From Tachypleus tridentatus (taxonomy: Eukaryota > Arthropoda > Merostomata > Xiphosura > Limulidae): a DNA stretch of 64,000 bases. Below are positions 46,401 through 61,400 of the stretch, piece after piece. The stretch lies in NCBI RefSeq assembly GCF_004210375.1, contig NW_027467782.1, positions 36,507,771 through 36,571,770 on the forward strand. The letters run 5' to 3'. The position numbers and the translations under genes were made by a program. How positions within the stretch are numbered: the stretch's first letter is position 1; every line of letters begins with the position of its first letter. The notes under the pieces are model-generated. The model worked only from the letters and a program-made list of their open reading frames with translations, had not been told where the DNA came from and made no database searches.

Positions 46401-49400
46401 TTCCATCAATTTGATCACATAGTTTGATCAGACACTCATTCCATCAATTTGATCACATAGTTTGATCAGACACACATTATCATCAATTTGATCACATAGT
46501 TTGATCAGACACTCATTCCATCAATTTGATCACATAGTTTGATCAGACACTCATTCCATCAATTTGATCACATAGTTTGATCAGACACTCATTCCATCAA
46601 TTTGATCACATAGTTTGATCAGACACTCATTCCATCAATTTGATCACATAGTTTGATCAGACACTCATTCCATCAATTTGATCACATAGTTTGATCAGAC
46701 ACTCATTCCATCAATTTGATCACATAGTTTGATCAGACACTCATTCCATCAATTTGATCACATAGTTTGATCAGACACTCATTCCATCAATTTGATCACA
46801 TAGTTTGATCAGACACACATTCCATCAATTTGATCACATAGTTTGATCAGACACTCATTCCATCAATTTGATCACATAGTTTGATCAGACACTCATTCCA
46901 TCAATTTGATCACATAGTTTGATCAGACACTCATTCCATCAATTTGATCACATAGTTTGATCAGACACTCATTCCATCAATTTGATCACATAGTTTGATC
47001 AGACACTCATTCCATCAATTTGATCACATAGTTTGATCAGACACACATTCCATCAATTTGATCACATAGTTTGATCAGACACATCATTCCATCAATTTGA
47101 TCACATAGTTTGATCAGACACACATTCCATCAATTTGATCACATAGTTTGATCAGACACTCATTCCATCAATTTGATCACATAGTTTGATCAGACACTCA
47201 GATCAGACACTCATTCCATCAATTTGATCACATAGTTTGATCAGACACTCATTCCATCAATTTGATCACATAGTTTGATCAGACACTCATTCCATCAATT
47301 TGATCACATAGTTTGATCAGACACTCATTCCATCAATTTGATCACATAGTTTGATCAGACACTCATTCCATCAATTTGATCACATAGTTTGATCAGACAC
47401 TCATTCCATCAATTTGATCACATAGTTTGATCAGACACTCATTCCATCAATTTGATCACATAGTTTGATCAGACACTCATTCCATCAATTTGATCACATA
47501 GTTTGATCAGACACTCATTCCATCAATTTGATCACATAGTTTGATCAGACACTCATTCCATCAATTTGATCACATAGTTTGATCAGACACTCATTCCATC
47601 AATTTGATCACATAGTTTGATCAGACACTTTGATTCCATCAATTTGATCACATAGTTTGATCAGACACACTCATTCCATCAATTTGATCACATAGTTTGA
47701 TCAGACACTCATTCCATCAATTTGATCACATAGTTTGATCACACACCATCATTTTGATCACATAGTTTGATCAGACACTCATTCCATCAATTTGATCACA
47801 TAGTTTGATCAGACACTCATTCCATCAATTTGATCACATAGTTTGATCAGACACTCATTCCATCAATTTGATCACATAGTTTGATCAGACACATTTCCAT
47901 CAATTTGATCACATAGTTTGATCAGACACTCATTCCATCAATTTGATCACATAGTTTGATCAGACACTCATTCCATCAATTTGATCACATAGTTTGATCA
48001 GACACTCATTCCATCAATTTGATCACATAGTTTGATCAGACACTCATTCCATCAATTTGATCACATAGTTTGATCAGACACTCATTTTGATCAATTTTTG
48101 ATCACATAGTTTGATCAGACACACACATTCCATCAATTTGATCACATAGTTTGATCAGACACTCATTCCATCAATTTGATCACATAGTTTGATCAGACAC
48201 TCATTCCATCAATTTGATCACATAGTTTGATCAGACACATTCCATCAATTTGATCACATAGTTTGATCAGACACACATTCCATCAATTTGATCACATAGT
48301 TTGATCAGACACTCATTCCATCAATTTGATCACATAGTTTGATCAGACACTCATTCCATCAATTTGATCACATAGTTTGATCAGACACTCATTCCATCAA
48401 TTTGATCACATAGTTTGATCAGACACTCATTCCATCAATTTGATCACATAGTTTGATCAGACACTCATTCCATCAATTTGATCACATAGTTTGATCAGAC
48501 ACTCATTCCATCAATTTGATCACATAGTTTGATCAGACACTCATTTCCATCAATTTGATCACATAGTTTGATCAGACACTCATTCCATCAATTTGATCAC
48601 ATAGTTTGATCAGACACTCATTCCATCAATTTGATCACATAGTTTGATCAGACACTCATTCCATCAATTTGATCACATAGTTTGATCAGACACTCATTCC
48701 ATCAATTTGATCACATAGTTTGATCAGACACTCATTCCATCAATTTGATCACATAGTTTGATCAGACACTCATTCCATCAATTTGATCACATAGTTTGAT
48801 CAGACACTCATTCCATCAATTTGATCACATAGTTTGATCAGACACTCATTCCATCAATTTGATCACATAGTTTGATCAGACACTCATTCCATCAATTTGA
48901 TCACATAGTTTGATCATCAATTTGATCACATAGTTTGATCAGACACTCATTCCATCAATTTGATCACATAGTTTGATCAGACACTCATTCCATCAATTTG
49001 ATCACATAGTTTGATCAGACACTCATTCCATCAATTTGATCACATAGTTTGATCAGACACTCATTCCATCAATTTGATCACATAGTTTGATCAGACACTC
49101 ATTCCATCAATTTGATCACATAGTTTGATCAGACACTCATTCCATCAATTTGATCACATAGTTTGATCAGACACTCATTCCATCAATTTGATCACATAGT
49201 TTGATCAGACACTCATTCCATCAATTTGATCACATAGTTTGATCAGACACTCATTCCATCAATTTGATCACATAGTTTGATCAGACACTCATTCCATCAA
49301 TTTGATCACATAGTTTGATCAGACACTCATTCCATCAATTTGATCACATAGTTTGATCAGACACTCATTCCATCAATTTGATCACATAGTTTGATCAGAC

Positions 49401-52400
49401 ACTCATTCCATCAATTTGATCACATAGTTTGATCAGACACTCATTCCATCAATTTGATCACATAGTTTGATCAGACACTCATTCCATCAATTTGATCACA
49501 TAGTTTGATCAGACACTCATTCCATCAATTTGATCACATAGTTTGATCAGACACTCATTCCATCAATTTGATCACATAGTTTGATCAGACTCATTCCATC
49601 AATTTGATCACATAGTTTGATCAGACACTCATTCCATCAATTTGATCACATAGTTTGATCAGACACTCATTCCATCAATTTGATCACATAGTTTGATCAG
49701 ACACTCATTCCATCAATTTGATCACATAGTTTGATCAGACACTCATTCCATCAATTTGATCACATAGTTTGATCAGACACTCATTCCATCAATTTGATCA
49801 CATAGTTTGATCAGACACTCATTCCATCAATTTGATCACATAGTTTGATCAGACACACATTCCATCAATTTGATCACATAGTTTGATCAGACACTCATTC
49901 CATCAATTTGATCACATAGTTTGATCAGACACTCATTCCATCAATTTGATCACATAGTTTGATCAGACACTCATTCCATCAATTTGATCACATAGTTTGA
50001 TCAGACACTCATTCCATCAATTTGATCACATAGTTTGATCAGACACTCATTCCATCAATTTGATCACATAGTTTGATCAGACACTCATTCCATCAATTTG
50101 ATCACATAGTTTGATCAGACACTCATTCCATCAATTCATCACATCACATTGTTTGATCAGACACATTTCCATCAATTTGATCACATAGTTTGATCAGACA
50201 CTCATTCCATCAATTTGATCACATAGTTTGATCAGACACTCATTCCATCAATTTGATCACATAGTTTGATCAGACACTCATTCCATCAATTTGATCACAT
50301 AGTTTGATCAGACACTCATTCCATCAATTTGATCACATAGTTTGATCAGACACTCATTCCATCAATTTGATCACATAGTTTGATCAGACACTCATTCCAT
50401 CAATTTGATCACATAGTTTGATCAGACACTCATTCCATCAATTTGATCACATAGTTTGATCACATCAATTTGATCACATAGTTTGATCAGACACTCATTC
50501 CATCAATTTGATCACATAGTTTGATCAGACACTCATTCCATCAATTTGATCACATAGTTTGATCAGACACTCATTCCATCAATTTGATCACATAGTTTGA
50601 TCAGACACTCATTCCATCATTCACATATCAATTTGATCATCAATTTGATCACATAGTTGATCAGACACTCATTCCATCAATTTGATCACATAGTTTGATC
50701 AGACACTCATTCCATCAATTTGATCACATAGTTTGATCAGACACATTCATTCCATCAATTTTTGATCACATAGTTTGATCAGACACACATTTGATCAATT
50801 TGATCACATTTGATCACATAGTTTGATCAGACACTCATTCCATCAATTTGATCACATAGTTTGATCAGACACTCATTCCATCAATTTGATCACATAGTTT
50901 GATCAGACACTCATTCCATCAATTTGATCACATAGTTTGATCAGACACTCATTCCATCAATTTGATCACATAGTTTGATCAGACACTCATTCCATCAATT
51001 TGATCACATAGTTTGATCAGACACTCATTCCATCAATTTGATCACATAGTTTGATCAGACACTCATTCCATCAATTTGATCACATAGTTTGATCAGACAC
51101 TCATTCCATCAATTTGATCACATAGTTTGATCAGACACTCATTCCATCAATTTGATCACATAGTTTGATCAGACACTCATTCCATCAATTTGATCACATA
51201 GTTTGATCAGACACTCATTCCATCAATTTGATCACATAGTTTGATCAGACACTCATTCCATCAATTTGATCACATAGTTTGATCAGACACTCATTCCATC
51301 AATTTGATCACATAGTTTGATCAGACACTCATTCCATCAATTTGATCACATAGTTTGATCAGACACTCATTCCATCAATTTGATCACATAGTTTGATCAG
51401 ACACTCATTCCATCAATTTGATCACATAGTTTGATCAGACACTCATTCCATCAATTTGATCACATAGTTTGATCAGACACTCATTCCATCAATTTGATCA
51501 CATAGTTTGATCAGACACTCATTCCATCAATTTGATCACATAGTTTGATCAGACACTCATTCCATCAATTTGATCACATAGTTTGATCAGACACTCATTC
51601 CATCAATTTGATCACATAGTTTGATCAGACACTCATTCCATCAATTTGATCACATAGTTTGATCAGACACTCATTCCATCAATTTGATCACATAGTTTGA
51701 TCAGACACTCATTCCATCAATTTGATCACATAGTTTGATCAGACACTCATTCCATCAATTTGATCACATAGTTTGATCAGACACTCATTCCATCAATTTG
51801 ATCACATAGTTTGATCAGACACTCATTCCATCAATTTGATCACATAGTTTGATCAGACACTCATTCCATCAATTTGATCACATAGTTTGATCAGACACTC
51901 ATTCCATCAATTTGATCACATAGTTTGATCAGACACTCATTCCATCAATTTGATCACATAGTTTGATCAGACACTCATTCCATCAATTTGATCACATAGT
52001 TTGATCAGACACTCATTCCATCAATTTGATCACATAGTTTGATCAGACACATTCAATTTGATCATTTGATCACATAGTTTGATCAGACACTCATTCCATC
52101 AATTTGATCACATAGTTTGATCAGACACTCATTCCATCAATTTGATCACATAGTTTGATCAGACACTCATTCCATCAATTTGATCACATAGTTTGATCAG
52201 ACACTCATTCCATCAATTTGATCACATACTCATTCCATCAATTTGTTTTTGATCAGACACTCATTCCATCAATTTGATCACATAGTTTGATCAGACACAC
52301 ATTCCATCAATTTGATCACATAGTTTGATCAGACACTCATTCCATCAATTTGATCACATAGTTTGATCAGACACTCATTCCATCAATTTGATCACATAGT

Positions 52401-55400
52401 TTGATCAGACACTCATTCCATCAATTTGATCACATAGTTTGATCAGACACTCATTCCATCAATTTGATCACATAGTTTGATCAGACACTCATTCCATCAA
52501 TTTGATCACATAGTTTGATCAGACACTCATTCCATCAATTTGATCACATAGTTTGATCAGACACTCATTCCATCAATTTGATCACATAGTTTGATCAGAC
52601 ACTCATTCCATCAATTTGATCACATAGTTTGATCAGACACTCATTCCATCAATTTGATCACATAGTTTGATCAGACACTTGATCAGATTCATTCCATCAA
52701 TTTGATCACATAGTTTGATCAGACACTCATTCCATCAATTTGATCACATAGTTTGATCAGACACTCATTCCATCAATTTGATCACATAGTTTGATCACAC
52801 ATCAATTTGATCACATCAATTTGATCACATAGTTTGATCAGACACTCATTCCATCAATTTGATCACATAGTTTGATCAGACACTCATTCCATCAATTTGA
52901 TCACATAGTTTGATCAGACACTCATTCCATCAATTTGATCACATAGTTTGATCAGACACTCATTCCATCAATTTGATCACATAGTTTGATCAGACACTCA
53001 TTCCATCAATTTGATCACATAGTTTGATCAGACACTCATTCCATCAATTTGATCACATAGTTTGATCAGACACTCATTCCATCAATTTGATCACATAGTT
53101 TGATCAGACACTCATTCCATCAATTTGATCACATAGTTTGATCAGACACTCATTCCATCAATTTGATCACATAGTTTTGATCAGACACACATTCATCAAT
53201 TTGATCACATAGTTTGATCAGACACTCATTCCATCAATTTGATCACATAGTTTGATCAGACACTCATTCCATCAATTTGATCACATAGTTTGATCAGACA
53301 CTCATTCCATCAATTTGATCACATAGTTTGATCAGACACATTTCCATCAATTTGATCACATAGTTTGATCAGACACTCATTCCATCAATTTGATCACATA
53401 GTTTGATCAGACACTCATTCCATCAATTTGATCACATAGTTTGATCAGACACTCATTCCATCAATTTGATCACATAGTTTGATCAGACACTCATTCCATC
53501 AATTTGATCACATAGTTTGATCAGACACTCATTCCATCAATTTGATCACATAGTTTGATCAGACACACATCATTCCATCAATTTGATCACATAGTTTGAT
53601 CAGACACATATTCCATCAATTTGATCACATAGTTTGATCAGACACTCATTCCATCAATTTGATCACATAGTTTGATCAGACACATATTCCATCAATTTGA
53701 TCACATAGTTTGATCAGACACTCATTCCATCAATTTGATCACATAGTTTGATCAGACACTCATTCCATCAATTTGATCACATAGTTTGATCAGACACTCA
53801 TTCCATCAATTTGATCACATAGTTTGATCAGACACTCATTCCATCAATTTGATCACATAGTTTGATCAGACACTCATTCCATCAATTTGATCACATAGTT
53901 TGATCAGACACTCATTCCATCAATTTGATCACATAGTTTGATCACACACTCACACTTTCCATCAATTTGATCACATAGTTTGATCAGACACTCATTCCAT
54001 CAATTTGATCACATAGTTTGATCAGACACTCATTCCATCAATTTGATCACATAGTTTGATCAGACACACATTCCATCAATTTGATCACATAGTTTGATCA
54101 GACACTCATTCCATCAATTTGATCACATAGTTTGATCAGACACTCATTCCATCAATTTGATCACATAGTTTGATCAGACACTCATTCCATCAATTTGATC
54201 ACATAGTTTGATCAGACACTCATTCCATCAATTTGATCACATAGTTTGATCAGACACTCATTCCATCAATTTGATCACATAGTTTGATCAGACACTCATT
54301 CCATCAATTTGATCACATAGTTTGATCAGACACTCATTCCATCAATTTGATCACATAGTTTGATCAGACACTCATTCCATCAATTTGATCACATAGTTTG
54401 ATCAGACACTCATTCCATCAATTTGATCACATAGTTTGATCAGACACTTCCATCATTCCATCAATTTGATCACATAGTTTGATCAGACACTTTGATCCAT
54501 CAATTTGATCACATAGTTTGATCAGACACTCATTCCATCAATTTGATCACATAGTTTGATCAGACACTCATTCCATCAATTTGATCACATAGTTTGATCA
54601 GACACTCATTCCATCAATTTGATCACATAGTTTGATCAGACACACATTCCATCAATTTGATCACATAGTTTGATCAGACACTCATTCCATCAATTTGATC
54701 ACATAGTTTGATCAGACACTCATTCCATCAATTTGATCACATAGTTTGATCAGACACTCATTCATTCCATCAATTTGATCACATAGTTTGATCAGACACT
54801 CATTCCATCAATTTGATCACATAGTTTGATCAGACACTCATTCCATCAATTTGATCACATAGTTTGATCAGACACTCATTCCATCAATTTGATCACATAG
54901 TTTGATCAGACACTCATTCCATCAATTTGATCACATAGTTTGATCAGACACTCATTCCATCAATTTGATCACATAGTTTGATCAGACACTCATTCCATCA
55001 ATTTGATCACATAGTTTGATCAGACACTCATTCCATCAATTTGATCACATAGTTTGATCAGACACTCATTCCATCAATTTGATCACATAGTTTGATCAGA
55101 CACTCATTCCATCAATTTGATCACATAGTTTGATCAGACACTCATTCCATCAATTTGATCACATAGTTTGATCAGACACTCATTCCATCAATTTGATCAC
55201 ATAGTTTGATCAGACACTTCCATCAATTTGATCACATAGTTTGATCAGACACTCATTCCATCAATTTGATCACATAGTTTGATCAGACACTCATTCCATC
55301 AATTTGATCACATAGTTTGATCAGACACTCATTCCATCAATTTGATCACATAGTTTGATCAGACACTCATTCCATCAATTTGATCACATAGTTTGATCAG

Positions 55401-58400
55401 ACACTCATTCCATCAATTTGATCACATAGTTTGATCAGACACTCATTCCATCAATTTGATCACATAGTTTGATCAGACACTCATTCCATCAATTTGATCA
55501 CATAGTTTGATCAGACACTCATTCCATCAATTTGATCACATAGTTTGATCAGACACATTCAGATCAATTTGATCACATAGTTTGATCAGACACTCATTCC
55601 ATCAATTTGATCACATAGTTTGATCAGACACTCATTCCATCAATTTGATCACATAGTTTGATCAGACACTCATTCCATCAATTTGATCACATAGTTTGAT
55701 CAGACACTCATTCCATCAATTTGATCACATAGTTTGATCAGACACTCATTCCATCAATTTGATCACATAGTTTGATCAGACACTCATTCCATCAATTTGA
55801 TCACATAGTTTGATCAGACACTCATTCCATCAATTTGATCACATAGTTTGATCAGACACTCATTCCATCAATTTGATCACATAGTTTGATCAGACACTCA
55901 TTCCATCAATTTGATCACATAGTTTGATCAGACACTCATTCCATCAATTTGATCACATAGTTTGATCAGACACTCATTCCATCAATTTGATCACATAGTT
56001 TGATCAGACACTCATTCCATCAATTTGATCACATAGTTTGATCAGACACATTCCATCAATTTGATCACATAGTTTGATCAGACACTCATTCCATCAATTT
56101 GATCACATAGTTTGATCAGACACTCATTCCATCAATTTGATCACATAGTTTGATCAGACACTCATTCCATCAATTTGATCACATAGTTTGATCACATTTT
56201 TGATCACATAGTTTGATCAGACACACATTCCATCAATTTGATCACATAGTTTGATCAGACACTCATTCCATCAATTTGATCACATAGTTTGATCAGACAC
56301 TCATTCCATCAATTTGATCACATAGTTTGATCAGACACTCATTCCATCAATTTGATCACATAGTTTGATCAGACACTCATTCCATCAATTTGATCACATA
56401 GTTTGATCAGACACTCATTCCATCAATTTGATCACATAGTTTGATCAGACACACATTCATTCAATTTGATCAATTTGATCACATAGTTTGATCAGACACT
56501 CATTCCATCAATTTGATCACATAGTTTGATCAGACACTCATTCCATCAATTTGATCACATAGTTTGATCAGACACTCATTCCATCAATTTGATCACATAG
56601 TTTGATCAGACACTCATTCCATCAATTTGATCACATAGTTTGATCAGACACTCATTCCATCAATTTGATCACATAGTTTGATCAGACACTCATTCCATCA
56701 ATTTGATCACATAGTTTGATCAGACACACATTCCATCAATTTGATCACATAGTTTGATCAGACACTCATTCCATCAATTTGATCACATAGTTTGATCAGA
56801 CACTCATTCCATCAATTTGATCACATAGTTTGATCAGACACTCATTCCATCAATTTGATCACATAGTTTGATCAGACACTCATTCCATCAATTTGATCAC
56901 ATAGTTTGATCAGACACTCATTCCATCAATTTGATCACATAGTTTGATCAGACACTCATTCCATCAATTTGATCACATAGTTTGATCAGACACTCATTCC
57001 ATCAATTTGATCACATAGTTTGATCAGACACTCATTCCATCAATTTGATCACATAGTTTGATCAGACACTCATTCCATCAATTTGATCACATAGTTTGAT
57101 CAGACACTCATTCCATCAATTTGATCACATAGTTTGATCAGACACTCATTCCATCAATTTGATCACATAGTTTGATCAGACACTCATTCCATCAATTTGA
57201 TCACATAGTTTGATCAGACACTCATTCCATCAATTTGATCACATAGTTTGATCAGACACTCATTCCATCAATTTGATCACATAGTTTGATCAGACACACA
57301 TTCCATCAATTTGATCACATAGTTTGATCAGACACTCATTCAATTTGATCAATTGATCACATAGTTTGATCAGACACTCATTCCATCAATTTGATCACAT
57401 AGTTTGATCAGACACAATCATTCCATCAATTTGATCACATAGTTTGATCAGACACTCATTCCATCAATTTGATCACATAGTTTGATCAGACACTCATTCC
57501 ATCAATTTGATCACATAGTTTGATCAGACACTCATTCCATCAATTTGATCACATAGTTTGATCAGACACACATTCCATTTTGATCAATTTTGATCACATA
57601 GATCACATTTTGATCAGACACTCATTCCATCAATTTGATCACATAGTTTGATCAGACACTCATTCCATCAATTTGATCACATAGTTTGATCAGACACTCA
57701 TTCCATCAATTTGATCACATAGTTTGATCAGACACTCATTCCATCAATTTGATCACATAGTTTGATCAGACACTCATTCCATCAATTTGATCACATAGTT
57801 TGATCAGACACTCATTCCATCAATTTGATCACATAGTTTGATCAGACACACTCATCCATCAATTTGATCACATAGTTTGATCAGACACTCATTCCATCAA
57901 TTTGATCACATAGTTTGATCAGACACTCATTCCATCAATTTGATCACATAGTTTGATCAGACACTCATTCCATCAATTTGATCACATAGTTTGATCAGAC
58001 ACTCATTCCATCAATTTGATCACATAGTTTGATCAGACACACATTCCATCAATTTGATCACATAGATCATCACATAGTTTGATCACACACTCATTCCATC
58101 AATTTGATCACATAGTTTGATCAGACACTCATTCCATCAATTTGATCACATAGTTTGATCAGACACTCATTCCATCAATTTGATCACATAGTTTGATCAG
58201 ACACTCATTCCATCAATTTGATCACATAGTTTGATCAGACACTCATTCCATCAATTTGATCACATAGTTTGATCAGACACTCATTCCATCAATTTGATCA
58301 CATAGTTTGATCAGACACTCATTCCATCAATTTGATCACATAGTTTGATCAGACACTCATTCCATCAATTTGATCACATAGTTTGATCAGACACTCATTC

Positions 58401-61400
58401 CATCAATTTGATCACATAGTTTGATCAGACACTCATTCCATCAATTTGATCACATAGTTTGATCAGACACTCATTCCATCAATTTGATCACATAGTTTGA
58501 TCAGACACTCATTCCATCAATTTGATCACATAGTTTGATCAGACACATCATTCCATCAATTTGATCACATAGTTTGATCAGACACTCATTCCATCAATTT
58601 GATCACATAGTTTGATCAGACACTCATTCCATCAATTTGATCACATAGTTTGATCAGACACTCATTCCATCAATTTGATCACATAGTTTGATCAGACACT
58701 CATTCCATCAATTTGATCACATAGTTTGATCAGACACTCATTCCATCAATTTGATCACATAGTTTGATCAGACACTCATTCCATCAATTTGATCACATAG
58801 TTTGATCAGACACTCATTCCATCAATTTGATCACATAGTTTGATCAGACACTCAATTTGATCACATCAGATTTGATCAATTTGATCACATAGTTTGATCA
58901 GACACTCATTCCATCAATTTGATCACATAGTTTGATCAGACACTCATTCCATCAATTTGATCACATAGTTTGATCAGACACTCATTCCATCAATTTGATC
59001 ACATAGTTTGATCAGACACTCATTCCATCAATTTGATCACATAGTTTGATCAGACACTCATTCCATCAATTTGATCACATAGTTTGATCAGACACTCATT
59101 CCATCAATTTGATCACATAGTTTGATCAGACACTCATTCCATCAATTTGATCACATAGTTTGATCAGACACTCATTCCATCAATTTGATCACATAGTTTG
59201 ATCAGACACTCATTCCATCAATTTGATCACATAGTTTGATCAGACACACTCATTCCATCAATTTGATCACATAGTTTGATCAGACACTCATTCCATCAAT
59301 TTGATCACATAGTTTGATCAGACACTCATTCCATCAATTTGATCACATAGTTTGATCAGACACTCATTCCATCAATTTGATCACATAGTTTGATCAGACA
59401 CTCATTCCATCAATTTGATCACATAGTTTGATCAGACACATTCCATCAATTTGATCACATAGTTTGATCAGACACACATTCCATCAATTTGATCACATAG
59501 TTTGATCAGACACTCATTCCATCAATTTGATCACATAGTTTGATCAGACACTCATTCCATCAATTTGATCACATAGTTTGATCAGACACTCATTCCATCA
59601 ATTTGATCACATAGTTTGATCAGACACTCATTCCATCAATTTGATCACATAGTTTGATCAGACACACTCATTCCATCAATTTGATCACATAGTTTGATCA
59701 GACACTCATTCCATCAATTTGATCACATAGTTTGATCAGACACTCATTCCATCAATTTGATCACATAGTTTGATCAGACACTCATTCCATCAATTTGATC
59801 ACATAGTTTGATCAGATCACATCATTCCATCAATTTGATCACATAGTTTGATCAGACACTCATTCCATCAATTTGATCACATAGTTTGATCAGACACTCA
59901 TTCCATCAATTTGATCACATAGTTTGATCAGACACTCATTCCATCAATTTGATCACATAGTTTGATCAGACACACATTCCATCAATTTGATCACATAGTT
60001 TGATCAGACACTCATTCCATCAATTTGATCACATAGTTTGATCAGACACTCATTCCATCAATTTGATCACATAGTTTGATCAGACACTCATTCCATCAAT
60101 TTGATCACATAGTTTGATCAGACACTCATTCCATCAATTTGATCACATAGTTTGATCAGACACTCATTCCATCAATTTGATCACATAGTTTGATCAGACA
60201 CTCATTCCATCAATTTGATCACATAGTTTGATCAGACACTCATTCCATCAATTTGATCACATAGTTTGATCAGACACTCATTCCATCAATTTGATCACAT
60301 AGTTTGATCAGACACTCATTCCATCAATTTGATCACATAGTTTGATCAGACACTCATTCCATCAATTTGATCACATAGTTTGATCAGACACTCATTCCAT
60401 CAATTTGATCACATAGTTTGATCAGACACTCATTCCATCAATTTTTGATCACATAGTTTGATCAGATCACATAGTTTGATCAGACACATCCATCAATTTG
60501 ATCACATAGTTTGATAGTTTGATCAGACACTCATTCCATCAATTTGATCACATAGTTTGATCAGACACTCATTCCATCAATTTGATCACATAGTTTGATC
60601 AGACACTCATTCCATCAATTTGATCACATAGTTTGATCAGACACTCATTCCATCAATTTGATCACATAGTTTGATCAGACACTCATTCCATCAATTTGAT
60701 CACATAGTTTGATCAGACACTCATTCCATCAATTTGATCACATAGTTTGATCAGACACTCATTCCATCAATTTGATCACATAGTTTGATCAGACACTCAT
60801 TCCATCAATTTGATCACATAGTTTGATCAGACACTCATTCCATCAATTTGATCACATAGTTTGATCAGACACACATTCCATCAATTTGATCACATAGTTT
60901 GATCAGACACTCATTCCATCAATTTGATCACATAGTTTGATCAGACACTCATTCCATCAATTTGATCACATAGTTTGATCAGACACTCATTCCATCAATT
61001 TGATCACATAGTTTGATCACATAGTTTGATCAGACACTCATTCCATCAATTTGATCACATAGTTTGATCAGACACTCATTCCATCAATTTGATCACATAG
61101 TTTGATCAGACACTCATTCCATCAATTTGATCACATAGTTTGATCAGACACTCATTCCATCAATTTGATCACATAGTTTGATCAGACACTCATTCCATCA
61201 ATTTTGATCACATAGTTTGATCAGACACTCATTCCATCAATTTGATCACATAGTTTGATCAGACACTCATTCCATCAATTTGATCACATAGTTTGATCAG
61301 ACACTCATTTCCATCAATTTGATCACATAGTTTGATCAGACACTCATTCCATCAATTTGATCACATAGTTTGATCAGACACTCATTCCATCAATTTGATC